NCBI GenBank assembly: GCA_009746045.1
Contig: RPFO01000034.1
Coordinates: 1,334,286 to 1,398,285 of the forward strand
Length of the DNA: 64,000 nucleotides
From: Mesostigma viride
Lineage: Eukaryota; Streptophyta; Mesostigmatophyceae; Mesostigmatales; Mesostigmataceae
Direction of reading: 5' to 3'
The translations under genes were made by a program, and so were the position numbers. The notes beneath the pieces were generated by a model that was given only the letters and a program-made list of their open reading frames with translations, was not told the origin of the DNA and did not search any database. Below are positions 35,241-43,106 of the stretch, in pieces. Within the stretch, counting starts at the first letter, position 1; each line of letters begins with the position of its first letter.

Positions 35241-36360
35241 GCTGAAAAACACACCCATAATGCAATATGCTGGCAGCAGACACATGCATGCAGTGCCAGT
35301 AACAACCGCTGTTCAAAACAGCACGAACAATAATGATTTTTTCATTAAATGTTTGAATAATTTTAATGTTTACAGCTGCAAGAACCCGTTGATTCAACTA
35401 TTCAACACTGTTATGGCGTTATGTACATCTTCGGCATTCAAATATGCCTTTTCAACACAGTCTGTTATGGCGTTATGACATCTTCGGCATTCAATGCCTG
35501 TTCAACACAGTCTGTTATGGCGTTATGACATCTTTCGCATTCAATGCCTATCATCAAATACTATATGGTAGCTAGCTAAAAAGCGGGCCGGTCGACAGGG
35601 CGTCACATGCTGACTTGAAAGTGGAACCGCTTGCATTTTACTCTCGTGGTCCCTGCAAGAAATAAAGCAAACCGACACAATATACGCAAGAGGAAAAGAA
35701 ATCAGATCCTTGACATAGATGTAAGCGTTCTACAAGGATCTTGAGCTCAGCACCACCTAAAAATCCATGCAGCAAATGTGTATGGCAAATCATAATTCCA
35801 TCAACATACAATTCTACACATCCATGCATGCAAGAGGCCGGGGGAAAAAAAACAGGCCCTTGCAGATAAACATCTATACCTTCAAATGCCAAAATAATGA
35901 CACCTATAATTCCCCCTAAAATGAAAGCAGTGCAAGAGACAAAAAAGACATCAGATCCTTGACATAGACATCACCATTCTACAAGGAAGAGCTCACCAGC
36001 ACCTAACGGTCCATGCAGCAAATGTGTAGAACCCAACACTCACTCTTATGGCAAAGCAGCCCCATGTGGCAAGGCAGCACCATACACATGAATCACACCA
36101 TGCGCCAGATGTCACACGAGCAAGGCACAACGTTGTCGTCGGATCAGAAAGCAACAAACGTGAAAACGCTAGCGGCCCAAATCTGAGATTCCGCGGAACA
36201 CAGAAAATAAGAAAGCTCAGAAGCTACCAGCAAGGGATCGAACATATGACCTTTGGCATGATTTCGCGGCTGTGTGAGTCTCCTGATCCGAAGGCATCTC
36301 ACTTAATTAACGTTTCGAAACAGCCAAACTGCGGAAAATCTCTTACCGGAGAGAGTTGCC

Positions 36361-37425
36361 AATATCAAGGAGACAACCAGCGCAGGCCAGAAATCGGGAG
36401 AATCCGGACCATGGTAGCTCGAGCCTGCCGTTATCTTGTCCGCGTTTTCGAGTCGTGCAGGATTATGAATATGAATGGAGATGGAAATGTGTAGCCTTGT
36501 GCATTGAAATTACGGCTGGCTGACGTGAAGAGCGACTACATGACCTACACGGTGGGGCCGGAAACGGCTTGCTTGATTGTGTTTCATCGTGGGCAACGAG
36601 TCCAACAACTACTTTCTCTGGGCGGCAAACTGCGGCAAATTGAACGCAAACCTCATCATGAAATCTTGACCGTCGAAATGTAACAATCCGACGACTTATG
36701 CAGTATGCCGCGTAATTTTCTGTTGCGGGAGAGCCGTTGGGCCGGTTCCCGACGCGGGCGACCAGTGGTTTGCGTTAAGTTAACTTAGCTGAAGTTCCCC
36801 AAGCCGCATGATGGCTCTCATCGACGGCCTCAGTCTATTGACGCGTCGGCCCGATTTTGGCGGCACCCAATTTGACCCCAACGGCACCTACCGACAAAGG
36901 GCATACGTACGTTTCACGCGCACCACGACCTTCGAGCTCTGCTATGGCGGTGGTGCCGTGGGGCCCGCATCAGACTGCGGGCCCTTATCTGCTTTGGCGG
37001 TGCTGCCGTTGGGCCCGCATCAGAATTCAGGCCCTTTATGCATGCGGGCCATTAATGCATGTTACTTTTTTAGTCTTCTGCATACAAATATGAAGCAATG
37101 AGGTCGTGTCCTCTGGATTTTTGCACTGCAAATGGCATTTGCACCGTGTGCAGTTCCTGGACGTTTGGAAACATGCATGATGGCATGTGGCTAATGTAAT
37201 GACTGACTAGCTAGACCGTTTCAGTGGTTTTTCATTTGCGGGTATTTCCTCGTAAATGGTGGGAAAGCGATCGCAGCAATGGTTCTCACCACTAGACACT
37301 CCCGGCCAGTGAAGCTCGAAAAACACGCCCTGATCAAGCAAGCTGTTTCCGGCCCCACTGTATAGGTCATCTTACAGTCGCTCTTTGCGTAAGCCAGCCA
37401 TAATTTCAATGAACAAGGCTACACA
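36361..37425. repeat. Inverted pair of a dispersed repeat inside CACTA-2
   Basis: 36361-36600 (GGAGACAACCAGCGCAGGCC ... GGGGCCGGAAACGGCTTGCT) shares its second half, inverted, with 37262-37425 (AGCAAGCTGTTTCCGGCCCC ... AAGGCTACACATTT). Other copies are at 46087-46270 (plus), 56495-56736 with 57033-57087 (minus), and 531-590 (minus). The span between the arms holds a tandem duplication of a GGGCCCGCATCAGA segment (36944-37045). This may be a foldback-type element or two independent insertions. Confidence 0.65.
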
Positions 37426-37430
37426 TTTGC

Positions 37431-37893
37431 ATACTCTTTGCTTGGTTATCGGTGTGCCTTTGTTTGGATGCAGGGGGGATCGCTGTGCTGACACAACGCG
37501 GCAAGGGATTTGCTGGTAGAAGATGCCCTTCCCAAGGCTGATTACAGCGACCCTGCGAATGGCGACGAGGCCTACTGGTGAGCCTTGTTTTTTGCAAATG
37601 CTACTTACGCCGTCTGCTTTGGTTTTTTTAATTCAGTCCTATTGAAAGGCGCCTTGGGATTAGCCATGCAATCATGTTTTACTGTCACAAAGCCAGCCCT
37701 AGTAATTAATATCTAGTTTGTTTGGTTTTACCCATCCGGGTGCCATGATCTTGCCGCCAGTAAAAGCGTCCTGTGTTGTATCTGTTCTATTTTTTTTAAT
37801 AACCAATACTTGCAATAATAATACTCTTTGCTGGGTTATCGGTGTGCGTTTGTTTGAATGCAGGCGAGATCGCTGTGCTGACACAACGTTCAA
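37431..37893 (+). repeat. ~70-bp direct repeat flanking a 320-bp spacer
   Basis: ATACTCTTTGC(T)GGTTATCGG through GATCGCTGTGCTGACACAAC occurs at 37431-37500 and again at 37823-37893 with few differences. Each copy ends in a pyrimidine/TGCAG acceptor-like context. The first is followed by unrelated sequence, the second by the TNP2-like coding region. Confidence 0.75.
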
Positions 37894-38806
37894 CGTGCTT
37901 GCATGGGCATCATTAAACCTGACGCCGCTTGTGCCGCAAGGCATTGTAGCGGCGTGTGGGGGCGTGAAGCGCTACGCGGATTCTTTCCACAAAGTCAGGA
38001 TACACGGGTTCAACTACCGCACGGAGGCTGCGGACCAATCCCAGGGAAAGCGGCACAAGAATGCGGGAGTTGCGGTGCATGGCCCGGGCGGTGTAGACTT
38101 TGGTTTCATTACACACATTCTGAAGGCCAGGTTAGAGTACCCACGAGGGGGCTGGGAATGGCAGCTGTTGTTGAAGGTGGAGCTTTTTGATCGCCTTCAT
38201 GTCGCTCACCTGCCCCACGAGAGGTTGGTGGTCATCAGCAGCGCACAGGCCCCCAGGTCGTCGTGCCTTGTGTTGCCAGGTGCAGTGAGCTCAGTTGGGT
38301 ATGTCGTCGATGAATGCTATGCTCCCGAAATGGTGGTAATCCCTGCCAAACTGCCATGGAGCATGGCACATCAGGCGCAATCTGCCCTCAGTAACCATGT
38401 GTATCACAGCGTGGCAGCAGATTTCCCCACCATGCCGCAGTTTGAAGTGATTGAGGAGGGTGAGCCGATGCCACCGCCACCGCCTAGTGGCAAGAAGAAA
38501 GGCAAGAAGAAGGGGTCCAAGAAGAAGAAGGTGGCAGCGGCAGACCTAGGTGATGGCGACGTGGTGCGCCGCGCTGGCAAGGCACCTGCTCGAGGGCGCA
38601 GCCGCAAGCGTGGTGCTCCCACAGATGCTGGACCTAGCCAGCCCACCGTTGTAATTGAGGAGGTCCCTATGGCAAAGAGGGCCAGTGGAAGGCAGCGTAA
38701 AGCTGTGAACTATTGCGACACTAGTGGGGATGACACTATGTCATCAGAAGATGATGTTGATGCAAGCAACCCCTCGGACAGCAGTTCTGAAGAAGATGAC
38801 TATTGA
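37718..38806 (+). CDS. TNP2-like transposase C-terminal region (CACTA-2)
   Basis: A 362-codon frame. The first ~60 codons are AT-rich and may be intronic; the convincing coding part starts about 37893, after an acceptor-like TGCAG. It contains YADSFHKVRIHGFNYRTEAA and QGKRHKNAGVAVHGPGG, then FITHILKARLEYPRGGWEWQ and LLLKVELFDRL. This order (inner F-x-T segment, N-x-G-V-x-V, then the Y-G-x-I-x-x-I region and l-F-k-C-x-W-F-D-like strand) matches the DUF4216 region at the end of plant En/Spm TNP2 transposases. A Lys-rich stretch, a basic patch and an acidic Ser-rich tail (DSSSEEDDY) follow. The upstream catalytic domain is missing. Confidence 0.55.
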   Translation: MFGFTHPGAMILPPVKASCVVSVLFFLITNTCNNNTLCWVIGVRLFECRRDRCADTTFNVLAWASLNLTPLVPQGIVAACGGVKRYADSFHKVRIHGFNYRTEAADQSQGKRHKNAGVAVHGPGGVDFGFITHILKARLEYPRGGWEWQLLLKVELFDRLHVAHLPHERLVVISSAQAPRSSCLVLPGAVSSVGYVVDECYAPEMVVIPAKLPWSMAHQAQSALSNHVYHSVAADFPTMPQFEVIEEGEPMPPPPPSGKKKGKKKGSKKKKVAAADLGDGDVVRRAGKAPARGRSRKRGAPTDAGPSQPTVVIEEVPMAKRASGRQRKAVNYCDTSGDDTMSSEDDVDASNPSDSSSEEDDY

Positions 38807-38959
38807 TTTAATTTGGGCATGACAGCATTGTTTATGGAATGATGTGCTGTTTTATATTGTATGACAACCCTATATTAATTGCACCTTTGTGCACCCTATA
38901 ATGCATATCAAAGTGGTGTTGAGTTTTTTTTCACGTTCAGGACTTAATGAAATAAAGCT

Positions 38960-39290
38960 CATGATTTTTCTCGTGTTACACTCTTGGTGAGAAATTTCTC
39001 ACCACGTTGACTTGTGATTTTTCTCGTGTTGGTGAGAAACTTCTCAATTTTCTCAATTTTCTCAATTTTTCGGACTTTTTCTCACCCATTCTCACCTTTT
39101 TTCTCACTTTAGGGTTTTTTCTCACCCCAATCTCACCAAAACCCCCTTTTTCTCACCAAAATCTCACCCTGGTGAGATTTTTTGCCTAGCGTCTGCGGAA
39201 AAAAATTGAGATTTTTCTCAATTTTCTCAAAAAATTCTCACAAAAGGTGAGAAAATTGAGGGTTTTGAGAAAATTCTCAGAATCTGAGTT
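38960..39290. repeat. Right subterminal repeats of CACTA-2
   Basis: TCTCACC, TTTCTCA and TCTCAATTTT motifs, the inverse of the left end's GTGAGAAA, up to the GAGTTCCTAGTG terminus. Confidence 0.85.
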
Positions 39291-39483
39291 CCTAGTGTGC
39301 ACATGTATGCTGTCACATGTCACCATTTGAGCTCAGAATGAGCCCAATTTTCGTGGGTGGTCTATTTTCATGGTCTACATGCTGCCTGCAACAGTCCAGC
39401 TTTAGGTACCCTCAGATCTGAAAGATTTTATTTTTACTCATTTGAAGACTTGTGAAATTGAGCAAACACCTATGAATCCCCTC

Positions 39484-40340
39484 TGTCTGCCCTGTATCCA
39501 TCTCAGTTCCCTCCGTCTGCGTGGACAGATCCGTTTGGGGAATGCCCTCAGGATATCCGTGCTATTGGGGAGGTTCATGTGCGAGGCCTTTTGAGGCGGC
39601 ACAAGAGGATAGACCTCGTCCTCGCGGGCTGGGAATGTCAAGGGTTGAGTCAGGCCGGCGTAGGACGCGGGCTTGCGGATCCTAGGAGCGGGTTATTTTG
39701 GGATCTGCTTCGAGTTGTTGGACTCTTGCAGCAGTTGCAGGACCAGCCCCTAGCGTATCTTTTTGAGAACGTGGTGGCCGACGACAGCCCTCACGAGGTA
39801 GTGAGGAAGGACTGGGCCCAGATCGTGGACATCTTAGGGGCACCAGTCACGTGCGACAATGCAGGATTGGGCGGGCTCACCCACAGGTACCGCGCATTCT
39901 GGACCAACCTTGCACTCACCACCACCATCCAGGCAGTGGTAGATGCGATCACACGACAGCACGACGGCATGCCCGCGGAGGTGGCGCTGCCACCACATTT
40001 GGTCACGCAGCGGGTAGACGTCGCCGATCGGCACCCTTACGCGCCCGTCAATCACGTAGGTAAGCCTATGTGCGCTCTTCCCACCTTGCATGTTAGTTAC
40101 CAGGGGTCATCGGCCTACAGGGACCGCGGGGCAAGGGTTTGGTATGGGACACCGGTACGGGTTTGTTGGTGCAGCCGCCCGCTGAGTTTCGGGAGGTGAG
40201 CATGGGGTTCCATGTGGGGGCGTCCGCCGCTGAGGGGGTTTTAGAGGCCACTAGGTGGTCTCTCGTTGGGCAAGCCATGTCAGCCTTCCAGGTTGGGTAT
40301 GTTCTGCGGGCCGCAATGCAAGTGCGCCAGGGTGGGGGAG
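39484..40340 (+). pseudogene. DNA methyltransferase domain, C-terminal part (motifs IV-X)
   Basis: The frame continues from motif II as LSALYPSQFPPSAWTDP. Then follow motif IV IDLVLAGWECQGLSQAG (catalytic Cys codon 39636-39638; Glu replaces the usual Pro of P-C-Q), LADPRSGLFWDLLRVVG, and motif VI YLFENV (39765-39773). A motif VIII-like GLTHRYRAFWTNL follows, which resembles the DNMT3/DRM form. After a one-base shift near 40130, the motif IX/X region reads VSMGFHVGASAAEGVLEA and SLVGQAMSAFQVGYVL. These enzymes add a methyl group to cytosine C5. The frame runs directly into the reverse transcriptase, so it is part of the Pol polyprotein. Only the frame breaks suggest inactivity. Confidence 0.85.
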
Positions 40341-41720
40341 ATATCCCCACACCGCCACCGCCTGTCAGTGCCCACGCGGCTGGTGTCCGGCCAACAGCGT
40401 CCGGCGGTACTGGGTCGCCATGGAGATCGCGGCTGCTTCAACTATGGAGCGTTATCCTCATGACGTCCTTGTTGTCCAGCACGGTGTTCGCTGGAGCGCC
40501 CACCCTGCAGCAATCGGTCGGTCGCGCAGTCCGTGCCATTCAGCAGGTGAGCATCACACCCGGTGTAGCCGCATTTTCCCTTTTCCACGATGCCGCTGTC
40601 CGGGGGCCTTGTCTCGACAGTAGGAGTGCCGCAGTCGCAGATCCTGCTGCCTCTCACATATGGGCCATAGGTGAGCAACTCACCGCCACGCAACGCAAGG
40701 CTATGGAGCACTGGTTGCATTCTGCACGCTCAGTTTTCGCTTTCAGCAGTGAAGAACTAGGGTGCTACAACGGGGGCTGCATGGGGGTCCCACTAGATAC
40801 GGATCAGCCCTTATTCAGGCGGCAGCATAGGCTGAGCTTGGCTGAGCTGGAATTCGTTGATGCTAACCGTCGAGAGCTAGAGGCAGCTGGGATCATCCGC
40901 GCTTCATCCTCCAGTTATGCAGCTGCCACGGTGGTCGCACCCAAGAAGGATACCATCACAGGCGAGTGGACAGGTATGCGCATGGCCACTGACCTGCGTC
41001 AGCTGAACGCGCACACTCCTGTTGATAGGTACCCCATGCCTCGGGTCGATGATGTTTTGGATAAAATATCTCCCCAGGTCAAGTATGTGTCGTCGCTAGA
41101 TTTGCGTAGCGGCTTCCATCAGATCAAGGTCGTAGAGGCAGATCAGCGCAAGCTGGCCTTTTGGGGTGCATGGGACCCGTCTGTACGAGTGGGTTCGCAT
41201 GCCATTCGGACATCGCAACGCTAGTGCGGTGTTCCAACGTGCCATGGACCAGGTGCTGGCAGGGTTGCCATTTGCAGCCTGCTACATAGACGATGTCATT
41301 GTCTTTAGCGAGACATTTGACCAGCACTTAGCTCACCTCGATCAGGTTCGGATCGCCCTAGATAAGGCCAACCTGCGGCTGCACCCTGAAAAGTGCAAGT
41401 TCGCCCAACAGACCATAGGGTTTCTTGGTCATCAGATTAATGTACCAGGTGGCCGGACCCCTGAGGCAGCCAAAGTGGAAGCCATCAGCAACGCCGCAGT
41501 GCCCATCGACATCTCGGGGGTGTGCGCGTATCTCGGGCTAGCTGGCTATTATCGAGGATATATTCAGAATTTCAGCACCAAAGTCAAACCCCTGACTGAG
41601 TTGTTGAAGAAGGGCAATGTCTGGGCGTGGGGTCCGGCTCAGCAGCGAGCCATCGATACCATCAAACAGGAACTGACTGCCGCTCCTATCCTACGCGCCC
41701 CCGACTATGCTCTGCCCTTC
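40340..41720 (+). pseudogene. Ty3/gypsy reverse transcriptase
   Basis: In frame with the methyltransferase C-terminus. A linker leads to LSLAELEFVDANRRELEAAG (about 40835), then MRMATDLRQLNAHTPVDRYP, PMPRVDDVLDKI, and the motif A segment VSSLDLRSGFHQIKVVEA, which contains the first catalytic Asp. A one-base shift near 41165 leads to LYEWVRMPFGHRNASAVFQR, the active-site YIDDVIVFS at 41283-41309, and LRLHPEKCKFAQQTIGFLGH. The thumb/connection part is AYLGLAGYYRGYIQNFS. All core motifs of a Ty3/gypsy RT are present. It copies element RNA into cDNA. Confidence 0.9.
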
Positions 41721-42100
41721 ATTCTTTATACCGATTGGTCCAAGGTAGGCCTAGGGGCTGTGCTAGCACAAAAGGACGATGCGGGGCGCGAGCATGTTAT
41801 CGCGTACGCTATAGTCGGAGTAACAACTCTGCCGAGAGTCGGTATACTCTTCCTACGAGGGGGAAGCGTTAGCCGTTGTGTGGGCCATCAAGCACTTCAG
41901 GCCATATCTCTTTGGGCGGGTGTTCACACTTGTCACTGATCACCAGCCCTTATTGTGGTTGATGACCAGCGACAAACTCACGGGTAAGCTGGCCCGGTGG
42001 GCAATGATCATTCAGGAGTACCACCTGACAATCGTCCATCGGCCAGGTGTGGATCACTCCAACGCGGACGTCCTGTCCAGGTATGCTCTACCAACCACTG
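41720..42100 (+). pseudogene. Ty3/gypsy RNase H domain
   Basis: FILYTDWSKVGLGAVLAQKD (first acidic residue) follows the RT connection. Two small shifts near 41815-41850 lead to VVWAIKHFRPYLFGRVFTLV, TDHQPLLWLMTSDKLTGKLA, and HRPGVDHSNADVLSR with the final N-A-D-x-L-S-R motif at about 42045-42080. RNase H removes template RNA during reverse transcription. Confidence 0.88.
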
Positions 42101-43106
42101 TTGACAACACTGGTGCGCGGGCCCTAGGGGCCGAGAGCTCGCCTGGGTCTGTGGTTTTTGTTAATGCTGCAGGCTTCGCTGACGCCGACGCCGAGGCAGA
42201 CTGGCGCGCAGTCGAGTATACAGTCGCAGACTTTGCGGCAAGCTGCAATGCAGTTCACCCTTCTCCCTTCACCCCTGCCGCTGGCCTCCTCGCGTTGGAG
42301 GAAGGTAATTCTCCGTCCTTTGACATTGACAATACCTTGGCACGATACCTAGCACTCCAGGTGGTGTTGGTTGGCCATCTCACAGTGGAATGCAACATGG
42401 GTGATGTGTGGCTCGATGGGCGTGTGTTGGAGCAGGTCCAAGGGATAGCTCTCACCCCCACCCCGGTTGATTGGTCCTCAGCCCAGCGTGACGCTGAGTT
42501 GAATAGGGTGCAACATAGGGCGGTCACCTACTCGTGGGATGCCGGGGTCCTCCACAAAATGATCGGCAAGCGCAAAGTGGTGGTGCCGCCGCCTCACAAG
42601 CGGGTCGCCATCGTCCAGCAAGCCCATGAGCGGTATGGCCACCTGGGTGGTAACCGCACTTTGGCGCTAGTGCGCGCCTCTTATTGGTGGAACGGCATGC
42701 GTGCATGCCACAGTCGCGCAGGTCGTCGCTCGCTGCGCGCAGTGTGCCCGGGTGAAGGCCCGGTTCAATGTGGACCACGATGCGAAAGAATTGATGAGCC
42801 TACCCATCAGAGGGCTCTTCTACCGCTGGCACGTAGACCTGTGTGGGCCCTTTGATGAAAGTGCAGATGGCCACAAGTATGTCATGGTGTGTGTCGAAAG
42901 TTTTAGCAAGTGGGTCGAGCTCATCCCCATTGCTGACAAGCAGGCCGCCACCACCGCCAAGCACTTCGCCATCATGGGACAGGTCCTCGCCCACCCCACA
43001 GGGCATGCAGTTAAGGCAGGCACGTCAGCTCAGCTCATTTGGGTTTTACCAAAGCTGAGTGGCCAGCCGCCACATGTGGTGGCGCCGGAGATTGTGGCAC
43101 GCAGAC
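42100..43106 (+). pseudogene. Ty3/gypsy integrase, truncated
   Basis: After a spacer, the HHCC zinc-binding part reads VQQAHERYGHLGGNRTLALV and, after a shift near 42705, VVARCAQCARVKAR. The core begins WHVDLCGPFDESADGHKYVM with the first catalytic Asp at about 42835. The second Asp and the Glu are not found. The frame decays after TAKHF (about 42975) and meets LINE sequence at about 43106. Integrase would insert the cDNA, but this copy lacks a complete catalytic triad. A chromodomain, if the family has one, would lie in the lost part. Confidence 0.85.

Larger units (their letters stand above)
34893..39297 (+). mobile_element. CACTA-like DNA transposon 2 (GTGAGAAA-type), 4405 bp
   Basis: CACTAGGAACTC at 34893 and GAGTTCCTAGTG at 39297 form a 12-bp terminal inverted repeat identical to that of CACTA-1. 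TG on both sides (34891-34892, 39298-39299) is a 2-bp target duplication. Removing the element restores the 173-bp repeat unit exactly. Subterminal GTGAGAAA repeats (34905-35240) face TTTCTCAC/TCTCAATTTT repeats (38960-39290). An ORF at 37718-38806 resembles the C-terminal region of plant TNP2 transposases. The catalytic part of a transposase is not visible, so this copy is probably defective. Confidence 0.85.
29866..39483. mobile_element. Element X: TIR DNA transposon inserted in the methyltransferase ORF
   Basis: The left end GAGGGGATTCATAAGTG and the right end (reverse complement GAGGGGATTCATAGGTG) match over 31 bases with one difference. TGT precedes the left end (29863-29865) and follows the right end (39484-39486), a 3-bp target duplication. 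Removing the element plus one TGT joins CAG CTG TCT GCC in one open frame of the methyltransferase. Length is 9618 bp, or about 5.2 kb without the nested CACTA element. Inside are inverted arrays of a 173-bp repeat, a 120-bp minisatellite and a Tudor-domain ORF. No transposase was recognised and the superfamily is not assigned. Confidence 0.8.
26454..43106 (+). mobile_element. Ty3/gypsy LTR retrotransposon encoding a DNA methyltransferase, interrupted
   Basis: Coding order on the plus strand is gag with CCHC knuckle, retropepsin, C5-cytosine methyltransferase, reverse transcriptase, RNase H, integrase (zinc-binding part and start of the core). RT before integrase is the Ty3/gypsy order. The methyltransferase is split at 29865/39484 by transposon element X. 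The integrase is cut near 43106 by a LINE fragment, and no 3' LTR is present. Single-base frame changes occur near 26810, 28090, 28335, 28845, 29400-29745, 40130, 41165, 41835 and 42705, many at G runs, so this copy appears dead unless they are assembly indels. Subtracting element X, the gag-integrase part is about 7 kb. Confidence 0.85.
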
